A stretch of DNA of 64,000 nucleotides, taken from NCBI GenBank assembly GCA_032622095.1, contig CP136069.1, positions 11,362,036-11,426,035 of the forward strand, in the 5' to 3' direction. This document shows positions 23,673-35,570 of this stretch, one piece after another. Numbering within the stretch: the first letter of the stretch is position 1; each line of letters starts with the position of its first letter. This DNA is from Siphonodentalium dalli. Lineage: Eukaryota > Mollusca > Scaphopoda > Gadilida > Siphonodentaliidae. A program made the translations under genes and the position numbers. Below the pieces are notes generated by a model, which was given only the letters and a program-made list of their open reading frames with translations, did no database searches and was not told the origin of the DNA.

Positions 23673-23878
23673 TTTGTCTTTCTTTGATAAGCCTGCGCTC
23701 TCTTGTGGCGAAGTCACGTAGGACCAGTCACCTTCTGTTTTCTGATTGAGCATCGCGCGCAGAGGTATATCATACATGAAGTCTATGTCAGACGATCCGG
23801 CCTCCAGAAGCAGAACTCGGTTGTTTTTGTCTTCGCTGAGTCTACTAGCAACAACGGCCCCTCCGCTCCCTGAGCCAA
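23673..23878 (-). CDS. GMC oxidoreductase exon 2 (FAD-binding)
   Basis: Residues 47-115. The acceptor TTTCCAG ends at 23879 and the donor GTGAGG starts at 23672, so the exon enters in phase 1 and leaves in phase 0. It carries VGSGSGGAVVASRLSED, the ADP-binding loop of the Rossmann-like FAD fold, then RVLLLEAG with the acidic residue expected to contact the adenosine ribose. The following part (DIPLRAMLNQKTEGDWSY) matches the conserved GMC stretch before signature 1. A TTAA-type MITE end (from 23904) lies about 25 bp upstream of the acceptor. Confidence 0.93.
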
Positions 23879-23903
23879 CTGGAAATATTAGAAAATTAAT
23901 TAA

Positions 23904-25975
23904 AAACCCGTTCATGATGAGAGCTGCGCTGGTGCGACCTTAGACATCTTGTGCCAGTGCATTCTCTTATATATGCGAGACTCCCATAGAGAATGCACTG
24001 GATTACAAGATCAAGCTAAATATTGTTAGGTCAATGCATTCTCTTATTTATGCGAGTCTCCCATAGAGAATGCACTGGGTTACAAGATCAAGGTAAATAT
24101 TGTTAGGTCAATGCACGCACTTGTATATGCGAGTCTCCCATAGAGAATGCATTGCATTACAAGATCAAGGTAAATATTGTTAGGTCAATGTATTCTCTTA
24201 TATATGCGAGTCTCTCATAGAGAATGCACTGGATTACAAGATCAAGGTAAGTATTGTTAGGCCAAAGCATTCTCTTATATATGCGAGTCTCCCATAGAGA
24301 ATGCCCTGGATTACAAGACCAACGTAAATAGTGTTAGGCCAAGCATTCTCTTACATATGCGAGTCTCCCATAGAGAATGCAGTGGATTACAAGACCAAGG
24401 TAAATACTGTTAGGCCAAAGCATTCTCTTATATATGCGATTCTCCCATAGAGAATGCAGTGGATTACAAGATCAAGGTAAATATTGTTAGGCCAAAGCAT
24501 TCTCTTTTATATACGATTTTCCGATAGAGAATGCAGTGAATTACAAGACCAAGGTAAATATTGTTAGGCCAATGCATTCTCTTATATATACGAGTCTCCC
24601 ATAGAGAATGCACTGGATTACAAGATCGAGGTAAATATTATTAGGCCAATGTAGTCTCTTATATATGCGAGTCTCCCATAGAGAATGCATGGATTACAAG
24701 ATCAAGGTAAATATTGTTAGGTCAATGCATTCTCTTGTATATGCGAGTCTCCCATAGATAATGCACTGGATTACAAGACCAAGGTAAATATTGTTAGGCC
24801 AATGCATTCTCTTATATATGCGAGTCTCCCATAGAGAATGCACTGGATTACAAGACCAACGTAAATATTGTTAGGTCAATGCATTCTCTTATATATGCGA
24901 GTCTCCCATAGAGAATGCATGGATTACAAGACCAAGGTAAAAATTGTTAGGCCAATGCATTCTCTTATATATGCGAGCCTCCCATAGAGAATTCGCTGGA
25001 TTACAAGATCAAGGTAAATATTGTTAGGTCAATGCATTCTCTTATATATGCGAGTCTCATATAGAGAATGCACTGGGTCACAAGACAAAGGTAAATATTA
25101 TTAGGCCAACGCATTCTCTTATATATGCGAGTCTCCCATAGAGAATGCCCTGGATTACAAGACCAAGGTAAATATTGTTAGGCCAATGCATTCTCTTATA
25201 TATGCGAGCCTCCCATAGAGCATGCACTGGATTACAAGACCAAGGTAAATATTGTTAGGCTAATGCGTTCTCTTATATATGCGAGTCTCCCATAGAGAAT
25301 GCCCTGGGTTACAAGATCAAGGTAAATATTGTTAGGTCAATGCATTCTCTTATATATGCGAGTCTCCCATAGAGAATGCACTGGTTACAAGATCAAGGTA
25401 AATATTGTTAGGTCAATGAATTCTCTTATATATGCGACTCTCCCATAGAGAATGCACTGGATTACAAGACCAATGTAAATCTTGTTAGGCCAATGCATTC
25501 TCTTATATATACGAGTCTCCCATAGAGAATGCAGTGGATTACATGACCAAGGTAAATATTGTTAGGCCAATGCATTCTCATATATATGCGAGTCTCCCAT
25601 AGAGAATGCACTGGATTACAAGACCAAGGTAAATATTGTTAGGCCAATGTATTCTCTTATATATGCGAGTCTCCTATAGAGAATGCACTGGGTTACAAGA
25701 TCAAGGTAAATATTGTTAGGTCAATGCATTCTCTTATATATGCGAGTCTCCCATAGAGAATACACTGGGTTACAAGATCAAGGTAAATATTGTTAGGTCA
25801 ATGCATTCTCTTATACATGCGAGTCTCCCATAGCGAATGCACTGGTTACAAGATCAAGGTAAATATTGTTAGGTCAGTACATTCTCTTATATATGCGAGT
25901 CTCCTATAGAGAATGCAATGGATTACAAGACCAAGGTAAATATTGTTAGGCCAATGCATTCTCTTATATATGCGA
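23904..25975. repeat. 77-bp satellite within a MITE family 2 element, about 26 copies
   Basis: After TTAA (23900-23903), a family 2 end (CCCGTTCATGATGAGAGCTG, CGCTGGTGCGACC) runs to CTTGTGCCAGTGC. About 26 units follow: GCATTCTCTTATATATGCGA, GTCTCCCATAGAGAATGCAC, TGGATTACAAGACCAAGGTA, AATATTGTTAGGCCAAT. Each unit is one MITE palindrome with a shortened right arm plus the spacer seen in the element at 47053-47311. The array ends abruptly at 25975 without a right terminal repeat. Confidence 0.93.
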
Positions 25976-25979
25976 AGCT

Positions 25980-26460
25980 TCAGGCGATTCATTGACACAT
26001 GGTTTTCGCAAAATTTTCAGGAAGGAAGGGTTAAGGGACACACACGCGTTTTTCATAAACCCAGGCAAAAGTTGCAAAATATATGGTCTATTTCTTTCAG
26101 ATTTTCGGCGATGTTAGTAGAATACTACATTCCTCTACTGGCATAGCGCCGGAACACTAACATTAATTTCACGCACCCGAACAAGTACACAATATGTGTT
26201 TAAAAATGGATTTTGATGCAGTACAGACATATATTATGAGAACAAAAATATTCCCATGATTCTATCATATGTACGGGTAACGAATTGCTTTGGATTCCGG
26301 CCGCGTTATGCGGCAGCATGATATTCCCCAATATATATTTATTACTAAATGCCTTCCGATAACGATTATTTTGTATGTTACTTACTACCGGATGTATATA
26401 TATATCTATATTTGCGAATGTCTGTCTGTTTGTCTGTCTGTCTGTGTTCCATAGAAATTC
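25980..26460. other. Intron 1 sequence without recognised features
   Basis: AT-rich, with a short (CTGT)n run at 26424-26444. The ORFs are short and unrecognised. Confidence 0.5.
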
Positions 26461-26464
26461 ACAG

Positions 26465-28320
26465 GGGACCATCTAGATGACATCAAAGGGGTCTACTAGG
26501 GGTAACTTTTTACGAGAAAGATAATGGTGAGGGTTAGGATTTTCTAAAGTGACGCCGTTGTTGTCAGGGGCAGAAAATGGGGAGGGGCAGAAAAAATTTT
26601 TGTCGCCGATTGCCACGAAACGTATCTATAATCATCCCCATGATATAAGGAATCTGATGGTGTAGTTTAGATATGTCAAGAGTTGCGCCGTTCGAGTCAG
26701 GGATGCACGGAAGGGGAGAGGGCACTAAAATTGATAAACTAAGTTTAGCGCCGAGGGACCATCTAGATGGCACCAAACGGTCTACTAGGGGTAATTTTTA
26801 CGAGAAAGATAATGGTGCGAGTTAGAATTTTCTAAAGTGACGCCGTTGTCAGGGCAGAAAGGGGGAGGGCAGAAAAAATGTTTGCCGCCTATTGCCACGA
26901 AACTTTTATAGAATCACTCCCATTATACGAGGAATCTAATGGTCAAACGTGGCGCCATTCGCGTCAGGGATGCCCGGAAGGGGAGAGGGGCACCAACATT
27001 TATAAAACTAATTTTAGCGCCGATTTCCACCAAATTGATATATATTCTTCTCCATGATACATGGAATCTAATTGTGCGATTTAAAGACTCCAAATTGCTG
27101 TCATTTGGATAAGAGATTGTGGGAGAGGCACTCAATTTGTTAAGAATGGGTTTAGTCGCCGATTGCCACCACACTTCTACAATATCATCCCCATGGTATG
27201 AGGAGTCTAATTGTGTGGTTTAAATCTGTCAAAAGTGGCGTCATTCGAGTCAGGGTTGAACTGAGAGGCAGAGGGGCAATAATATTAGCACCAATTTCCA
27301 CCAAAGTGATATGCATTCTTATCCATAAAACGAGGAGTCTGATCGTGTGATTTAAATATACTGTTTGGGTGAGAGATGGGGGTTAGTGGGCACTAAATTT
27401 GATCAAAATTGGTTTACCAAACTTATCAATAATCATCTTCATGATATCAGGAGTCTAATTGTGATGTTTAAGGATGTCACAAGTTGTCACAAGTGGAGTT
27501 ATTCGAGTCAGGATGCATAGAGGGTGAGAGGAACAAAAAACAAAAATGAATATGTTTATGTGATTTCCACCAGATTGATACATATTCTCCGTGATACGAG
27601 AAATCTAATCGTGTGGTTTAGATACGCCAAATTGGTGTTGTTTGGGTGAGAGATATGGGCGCCCTAAATTTGATACTAATTTTTATACTCGCCAATTTTA
27701 TACAAAAACTTATACAAAATCATCCACATGGTATGAGGAGTCTAAAGGGGTGACTTAAAGGTGTCAAAAGTTGTGTCATTCGAGTCAGGGTTGCACTGAA
27801 AGGGAGAGGGGCACACATATTGATAACAATAATTTTAGCGCCGATTTCCAACAAATTAATAAAACATTCTTCTCCACGATACAAGGAATCTAATTGTGTG
27901 ATTTAAAGACGCCAAATTGGTATCGTTTGGATGTTTTATTGGGGGGGGGGGTAGGCACTACATTTTGAATGCTACCAACCAAACTTATACAAAATCATCT
28001 GCATGGAATGAAGAGTCTAATGGTGTGGCTTAAAACTGTTAAAACTAGCGTCATTCGAGCCAGGGGTGCACTGAATAGGAGAGGGGCACCAGATTTGATA
28101 CACAATATTTTTAGCGCCAATTCCTCCAAATTGATACACATTCTTATCCATGATACGAGGAATCAAATCATGTGATTTAAAAACGCTATATTGGTGCTGT
28201 TTGTGTGAGAGATGGTATGGGGTGTGCATATGGGATATATAATTTATGAGAATATGTGTAACGCTTTGAGTATCATCTATTCCCACCATATATCCACAAT
28301 ATGCAGACGGTTTCACATCA
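26465..28320. repeat. Diverged tandem repeat with an alternating dimer of about 270 bp
   Basis: Two related monomers of about 135 bp alternate. Type A carries GTGTCAAAAGTTG, CATTCGAGTCAGGG and GGGAGAGGGGCAC. Type B carries ACGCCAAATTGGTG, TTTGGGTGAGAGAT and TTAGCGCCGATTTCCACCAA. Both share (A/T)CATGATA(C/T)GAGGAATCTAAT. Type A markers fall at about 27240, 27500, 27775 and 28050. An older run of type A-like units starts at 26465. No coding content. Confidence 0.75.
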
Positions 28321-28354
28321 CTTTAACCTGGGCAACGCCGGGTACACTCTTTAA

Positions 28355-28800
28355 AAAATAGGTACTTCAGAGTGCCTACGTAGGTACTAAGCTTTGTCTC
28401 AGGGGGAGTACCAACTGTTTGGTACTCTGGAGTACCAAAAGTGGTACTATGGAGTACCAAAAGTTTAGGTACTCTGGAGTACCAAAAGTGGTACTCTGGA
28501 GTACCAAAAGTTTAGGTACTCCAGAGTACCAATATGATTGGTACTCTGGATTACCTACTAAATATTTAGGTTCTATCCGGGCATTGTGCATATAATACCC
28601 ACTCTGCCTTTATGTCACCGAAGTCATGACGCACACGACATGAAGTGCCAAGAAATACACACCCATTATATTATATGAAGTACCGAATATAAAGACAAGA
28701 ACTCTGAAGTATTTAGGTACTATGCATAGTACCTAGCAATTTGGTACTCCACAGAACCAAACATATAGGTACTAAGCGGAGAACCTGCCCAGATACCAAG
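28355..28800. repeat. Cluster of GGTACTCTGGAGTACC palindromes
   Basis: GGTACTCTGGAGTACC, a 16-bp imperfect palindrome, and variants with CAAAAG or TTTAG between occur at least eight times between 28418 and 28560, with looser copies to 28800. They are in both orientations because the unit is self-complementary. Confidence 0.8.
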
Positions 28801-29104
28801 CACTCGAAATTACGAAACATGGCCGACGGCAAATTTAACAATGTGGCAATTTAGATTCCAAATGAAGCTATGGCGTGTAAACATTGAATAAAGTACAAAA
28901 CCACTCCATTGCATAGTGATAATGAAATAATCTGAGCTATACATGCATTACTTTTATTAGTATATAACCTTGATCGTGATTTTGAACTTAAATCAAATTT
29001 TAAGATCGCGATTTCAGGATTCCCTGTTCCCTGCATGTGGAGTAAATTGGTCTGAATGTCCAAAAATAATTTCTTAATTTGTGTGCAATAATATTAAGTA
29101 AACA

Positions 29105-30090
29105 TAAATCAAACATCTTGGAACTGGTCTGGATGAAACACCGATCGATCTAGAATAGCACGATAAATAAAAAACTACCTTGCGATAAATCAACAACTTT
29201 GTAATAAGTACCGGTATACAGGTATGCGATTTAGTGTAAAGGTTTTCGATTGATTACAAAAGGTTTGCGATTAATCGCAATGGTTTGTGATTTGTCGCAG
29301 ATATATTTTCATGCATTGGCATTAATGGACTTGAACCATATAAATATAATCCGACATCTTCAACAGGTCTGGGTAAACCACCAATCGATCTATAATAGCA
29401 TGGTTGGGCTAAAAGAGACCGATCGTTCTTTGACAGCAAGCATGCATGTGGGATAAGGCGAGCAAACCTTCGCGATAAATCACAAAACAACTTTGCGATA
29501 AATCGCAAACCTTTACGATAAATCTCAAACATCTTTACAAGGACTCTCAGACTGCGTAGTGGGTGATTAAATTTTGCGAATTATCGCAAACATGTTTGAG
29601 ATTTGTGGCAAACTGTTTTGGTGCTAAAAATTTCTTAATTTGTGTGTAAACATTATAAATCAGCCATCTTGAACAGGTCTCAGTGAACAACCTATCAATT
29701 TATAATTGAACGGTCGGGCTAAAATAGACCGATCAGTCATTCACGACCAGATGCAAGAATGTTGAGAGGAGCAAAACTTTGCGAAAAATCACAAACACTT
29801 TCGCGATAACACGCAAACCATTACGATAAATCTCAAACTTCTTTACGATAACTCTCAGACTACGTACTGGGCGATTATATTTTTGCGATTTATCGCAAAG
29901 ATGTTTGAGATTTGTCGCAAAGGCTTTTTGCCGATAATGGGCTTCTGTGAACATTATAAATCAGACATCTTAAATAGGTCTGAGTGACCAACCTATCAAT
30001 CTATAATTGCCCGGACATGCTAAAATAGACCGATCGGTCATTCACAGCCAAGGGAGCAAATCTTTGCGATAACTCCCAAACCTTTGTAAA
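29105..30090. repeat. Repeat of about 300 bp with TTTGCGATAAATCGCAAA motifs
   Basis: Three to four diverged copies share CATCTTGAACAGGTCTG, CACCAATCGATCTATAAT and GGGCTAAAATAGACCGATCG (about 29115, 29350, 29660, 29965). Between them lie many copies of TTTGCGATAAATCGCAAA-like palindromes and their halves (ACAAACCTTTGCGATAA). Noncoding. Confidence 0.75.
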
Positions 30091-31875
30091 TAGTGTGCAA
30101 TAAGCAAAGTACTCAAAAATGGGGAGACCATTAACTTTGGTTAATTAAAACTGTTGTTTGAAAAATACCGCTATAGCGCTCACTAGTCCTCGCTACAAGG
30201 AGGTGTTGAATGGGTTACCAGAATTATTATCACTCTCCCAAAAAAATTGCCACGGTGTTCAGTGTTTTGCTTATCATACACTTACAATGCGCTGTATCAG
30301 TAAATGAACAAATACTAAGATACATGTAACACAAAGAGAGTTTAATGTATTTAATATATGATAAAGTTTGGTAAAGCCATAGTTAATAAATTATTCTCCA
30401 TTCGCATCTATGCGTCAACAAGTAAGTGGCATTGCCTGATCACCAGAGCCATATACTGTATAATTTCGCTAATATGGTTTCCAGTTATGGATGAGGTTAT
30501 TTCCTAGCAAAGCGGATGATAACCATACATGTAGCCAGACATGTTTTGATAAGAACATGAAGCATCTGGACATTGGAATGGTCTACATGTTCATGTATGT
30601 ATACAGCTAAGCTCTAATTGACACCTCCCCCTTCACGACATTGGCCACCGATATTACGAGTAGTTGCGAATGTCGGTCAGTGACCAACTTTGAATGTTAA
30701 TTAAACCGTAAACAAATTATTAATTGAAATATTGTTTTGTGTATAGTTAATATGGTGCATGGCGCTGATGAAAAGCTGGACTGGGTGTTTACAAGGTGTC
30801 CATGTAAAAAATTAGTGCGGCGTACAGTGGTCGCAAAATATTATTAATAAGACTGTATAAAGATTATATGCGGTTGCCACATATCAACCACTTGACCATG
30901 GTTGAACGGCGGTATGGTATAACCGGTGTCTGACTGTCATTAACGCCATACAACCTTGTTAAAGGGGGTGATTAATTAGAGCATAGCTGTAGTACGTTAC
31001 TAAAAGCTTGCGATTGATTCAGTTATAACGTGTGTCCCAGAATTGGATCCATATCTCCGAGATTATCCACCATTCCATAAATATATCAGAACAATATCAC
31101 AGCATCACAGGCGTTTCGATCAAAAGAATAGCAGAATCCGTAACTGGGCGACATGTCATGGCGTCGACATGGTTCTCAAATCACGTTTCGATGAAAATTG
31201 AAGAATATGATCCGTCGTCCTTTGCACAGGTACTTGTACGTTGTAGCCATCAAACTTGTTACTGACTCAGGAGTCATGACTGATATGTGACGTCATAACT
31301 CTGACTAATTTCTACAGAATTGGATGTCTCGTACTCATAGTCACCAGTGGTTGACTCTTGTGAGTTAATTGGGCGGTTTATAATGTTGTGAAACTTAAGT
31401 ATCTGTCTTTTGTAATTCACAATACTGTTGTGTTGTGCATGTATTAAACCACACTGCACTCAATGACTTTTCAATTTGGTCTAGCTCAGTTCACCGAAAA
31501 TTGCTGCTTTCAATAAATGTAAACGCCCGTTATTTTTTCGGAGGTTATATATCATCTTCTACCGACCATGTACAACCATAATCCACACAGTGCTGACAAT
31601 ATTCCAGGTTATTGAGAAGCCAGTTAGGTCCAATTTCACACACACAAAAATATGTTGATGAATTTCAGAGAAGTTACTTCCCTAATCTTAAATCCACCCA
31701 GCGAGCGAACAACGTACCTATACTGGCATATACTACAAGATGTAAGCCCAGTCCGATTCCAACATAAAATGTCTAAGTCTGATGTTTGTTTGTCTCTTCG
31801 TCCATGTTTATATACTGTAAAAAATCTCAATCGTATCAACTTGAAGTGGCTGGACGCCGCCATTTTATCGAGATC
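30090..31875. other. Intron 1 sequence without recognised features
   Basis: AT-rich. ORFs are shorter than 90 codons and show no domain. Nothing else supported. Confidence 0.5.
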
Positions 31876-31877
31876 GG

Positions 31878-31995
31878 CTAGTACCAAATGAATTATCACG
31901 TGATGCCATCACGTGGGTAACACTTGGGTAACCGGTACCGAGATCGCGCTAGTGCCAAATGAATTATCACGTGATGCCATCACGTGGCTAACATT
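31878..31995. repeat. 72-bp tandem duplication with paired CACGTG motifs
   Basis: AGTACCAAATGAATTATCAC, then GTGATGCCATCACGTGG, occurs at about 31879 and 31951. Each copy holds the inverted pair CACGTGATG/CATCACGTG with a 1-bp centre. CACGTG is an E-box core, but no regulatory role is claimed. Confidence 0.75.
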
Positions 31996-32184
31996 CAGGT
32001 TCCGAGAGTGGATAGTACCAACATGGTGTGGTACTATATCAATTTTTAGAACCAAATTCTTCTCAATACCTGTTGGTCTGGTACTATCAGACATATTGGC
32101 ACTACCTTAGTACCTATATGGCTTATTATTTCTAAGTGTGTAACCCTGCTAGTATATATTATAACCAGAAAACTATTAACAGCC

Positions 32185-33225
32185 AGTGTGATTGACCCCC
32201 TCCCATGTCGCCTGACGCATGCACACCACTATAGACAAGCATCATTCTTATCACGCAACAACCCAATTATTGAAAATTCCCCACCACTGTCACCATTTCA
32301 CGATTCATCTGTCCTGTCACCTGTCTTCTACTTTCTCACCCATCTCTTCCTCTCTATCGCTATCTCTCTCTCTCTGCCTCCTGCTATCCCTAACACTATC
32401 TTCTCCCTTTTGTTCCACCCCTAACTCAAATTTAATTATATATCTCCATTTCTTTCTAAAACTATTACATCCCTTCCCGTCTGATATATAGATAGAACCG
32501 CATGAGTGTCTGAATTTTAACGAAATTATCGCACGAGATTTGTTGGCGGAGCGATACCTCGAGTGCGGGACGCAGTCCCGCGCGAGAGGTATCGCGTTCC
32601 GCCAACAAATCGAGTGCGATAATTTCGTCAAAATTCAGACACTCATGCGGTTCTATTTTTATTACATATCTACGTATTATAGTAAGTTGACTCACAGTCG
32701 TCAATCTCCGGTACAGAAATTGTGAATTTAATTGAGTTTTAACGGCATTTTAGGGTTAACGCAACAATCAGACAGGGAGCCCTTCTATCCGCGAGTGAAC
32801 TTGACTCATCTTGACCCGCGCAAAGGTGTTAATTGGGTTTTCCCAGATTTTCCAAAAATATAACCCAATCAGCGCGCTGCGATTTCGGCAAGTGGGTTGT
32901 CGCCCTTGCGTTGAAAAGTTGAAAAAGTTAAAATAGTAACGGCGAAAGCCAGTCTAACAACACTGAATGAAATAGTTCCGTCGACAGATTGCACTAGTGC
33001 GATTCTGAGAATTATCACACGCCTGGAACGTCGTGCGATCATGCGAATTACGTTGATAGATATGTAATAAATACCCTCCCTCATTATTGGGGAAGGGGCA
33101 TGTCGCCAAAGATGAAAAGACTTCATATAAGCCATCTTCTATTTTGCATATATATGTGTCATCTGTATATTATATTATTTGTTTGGATTTGGAAGTAAAA
33201 ATATCTTTACACTAACAATGGATTT
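32185..33225 (+). mobile_element. LINE A 3' UTR copy, interrupted
   Basis: 32190-32485 and 33065-33225 match, in order, the minus strand of 49085-49560: ATTATTGAAAA, CCCCACCACTGTCA, CACGATTCATCTGTC, a CT-rich run, AACTCAAATTT, CCCTTCCCGTCTGAT, then CCCTCCCTCA, GGGGAAGGG, CATGTCGCC and TTTGTTTGGATTTGGAA. The two halves are separated by about 575 bp of foreign DNA starting with foldback palindrome c. Confidence 0.8.
32492..32656. repeat. Foldback palindrome c (about 165 bp)
   Basis: ATAGAACCGCATGAGTGTCT is matched by AGACACTCATGCGGTTCTAT at the other end. The arms continue through GAATTTTAACGAAATTATCG, CACGAGATTTGTTGGCGGA and GCGATACCTC, with few mismatches, to a centre of GCGGGACGCAGTCCCGC. 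It begins the block that interrupts the LINE A copy. Confidence 0.92.
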
Positions 33226-33245
33226 TAACACATTTGAGAGATTAA

Positions 33246-33747
33246 CCCTTTACCCAACAAACCGGCTAAAACCGGCCAAATAAAGCTTCAACAGCCTAAA
33301 ATATCTTGGGTCTGTCTCAATAAAACCATACACATATGGATATCATTGGAACCGGCTCCTTGACCACATTGTGATAGTTACAGTTATGCCCTGTGCCAAT
33401 GCATTCTATTATATATGCGAGTCGACCATAGGTCGCCTCGCATATATAAGAGAATGCATTGGCCTAAAACACTTTTTACCATTTTTTCTTACATTCTTAA
33501 ACAATTTTTAATGTGCTAAGCCATTGCATTCTCTTATATATGCGAGGCGACCTATGGTCGACTCGCATATATAAGAGAATGCATTGGCCTAAAACACTTT
33601 TTACCATTTTTTCTTACATTCTTAAACAATTTTATAATTTTTAATGTGTTAAGCCATTGCATTCTCTTATATATGCGAGGCGACCTATGGTCGACTCGCA
33701 TATATAAGAGAATGCATTGGCACAGGGCCCTTCTGTTGGGTAAAGGG
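33246..33747. mobile_element. TTAA-type MITE family 1, copy 2 (three palindromes)
   Basis: TTAA lies at 33242-33245 and 33748-33751, with ends CCCTTTACCCAACA and TGTTGGGTAAAGGG. Inverted relative to copies 1 and 3. It is 502 bp long rather than about 395 because it contains three GCATTCT(C/A)TTATATATGCGAG palindromes and two AT-rich spacers instead of two and one. Confidence 0.92.
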
Positions 33748-33763
33748 TTAAAATGACAGTTAT

Positions 33764-35570
33764 GTGATATTATGTGATATTTTATGTATATTTTATTCCC
33801 AAATTTTGCGGTTTGCCTATATTCCCCCTGACATGAAAAAAGGCCTCATTGTACCCATATTCAAAGGCGACCCAAAACCACCTCATGTACCTGATAGTTA
33901 TCGTGCGATCACACTTCTCTCTGTGCTCTATAAGCTGCTTGAGGCGATTCTTCTTCGACGACTTCGGCAAAGCCGATTGTTTAAGAATTTCCCAAGCAGC
34001 TTACAGAACGGATTTCAAAGGGGCGTGGGATGCACGATAACTACATTCGAGCTACAGGAAGCATTTGCGTATGCAGAAGCATATGGATCAAGTGTCTATG
34101 CGGCATTTTTAGATTCAAAGAAAGCCTTTGATCGAGTGTGGCACGAAGGTCTCATTTACAAATTACACCAGAATGGTGTCACAGGTCTTACATTGAAACT
34201 AATTATGAATATGTATTCAAAGGTTCAGAGTCACGTCATGCATAAGGGAAATATTTCTGAATCATTTGTCATCGAACAAGGCACAAGACAAGGAGGTGTC
34301 TTGTCTCCCTTCCTTTATCTAGTCTTCATTGATGAGCTTCTTGCGGATCTTGCAAAATCAACTGATGGCCTATATATAGGTTCAACATCATGCGCATCGC
34401 CGACAACGGCAGATGACATCACTGTTCTCTCTCTCACTGAAGGTGGCTTACGCAGACTTCTTAATATTTGTCACATCTATAGTAAAAAGTGGCGCTTTGA
34501 ATTCTCCAATGAAAAAAGCAAGGTGCTGCTTTTCAATAGTAATCGCAGCATGGGTTGTACCATGTCTCGATCCTGGAAACTTGGTCCAGATGTAATACAA
34601 CAAGTAGAGGAAGTCGTCCATCTTGGTATCAAACAAAACTGTAAATCTGGACAGCTGCCAAAAATTCAGAACGCAACGGACAAGCTACGTAAATGCTTCT
34701 TTGCAGGTTGTCGTTCTCACGTTACGTCTACGTTTTCCCCGTTAACCAATCTTATGATTTTTAAACACATAGTTATCCCCAAGGCACTGTACGGGTGCGA
34801 AACGTGGTGGGATCTCTCTAGCACTCAACATTTATCTCTGGAAAGAGCCTATCGTATGTGCATCAAACACATGCAGCACTTACCTAAACGTACCAGCACG
34901 ATATTCGCTTTATCTTTATTGGGAAGATTGCCGATAGAGTACGACCTGCATAAAAGGAAATTACTCTTTCTTAGCACACTAGTGAATCTCACCAAAAGCC
35001 ACAGAGCGGCTCTTAATATATTTGTATTCGATTTCCACGGCCACAGGCTGTTTGGTCGCCCAATTAAGGGCTTTCTGAAAGACATAACTGAAATTCTCAA
35101 AGAAATTGATATGTACCACTACCTAACATCTTTCGTAGAAACAGGTGTTTTTCCGTCGCAGGCGGTTTGGAAGGGGATGATTAGAGATCGCCTTGCTGCA
35201 CATTATGCCCGTAGGGTGCATCTCAGTGTACAGCAAGACGAAACCCTAAGATTCCTATTCAACGTGAAGCCAGATGTTCACTCATCGTGGAGACTCTGGG
35301 AATTGTGCCGCAATGAACCCGATTACTATCCTATGTGCATAAAAATGGCGAACATTTTGGCTAAAACTACGTACAATAACGATGCTACTTGTATTCATTG
35401 TCATAATTCATTCGATAATCTTCTTACCCATATGTATCACGATTGCATGTCAGACTTTGCACAGGTGACGAGGAATGCATTCTGGTATTCAGTAATAGAC
35501 AGCCATGGAATAGAAACATTCGCGCTCCTAGATAACCTCAGCAAAAACACATTTCTAGCATACTGCTTTG
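33764..35570 (+). pseudogene. LINE B ORF2 fragment: reverse transcriptase and C-terminal part
   Basis: About 600 codons without a stop. RT blocks in order: IPPDMKKGLIVPIFKGDPKP, SYRAITLLSVLYKLLEAILL, QNGFQRGVGCTITTF, AAFLDSKKAFDRVWHEGLIY (first catalytic Asp), EQGTRQGGVLSPFLYLVFID, then SPTTADDITVLSL with the catalytic ADD at about residues 215-217. The C-terminal part has a Cys/His motif CIHCHNSFDNLLTHMYHDC (about 35390). The endonuclease half is missing (5' truncation), and the last 30 or so codons lie beyond the inserted transposon. The frame past 35570 is transposon-derived. No other stop or frameshift in the reading frame, so insertion is recent relative to decay. Confidence 0.9.

Noticed and set aside
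23904-25975. Regular repeats of about 77 bp suggesting a CRISPR-like array
   Set aside because: The spacer between palindromes is itself repeated, not unique, and the context is a eukaryotic intron next to a MITE end. It is a satellite.
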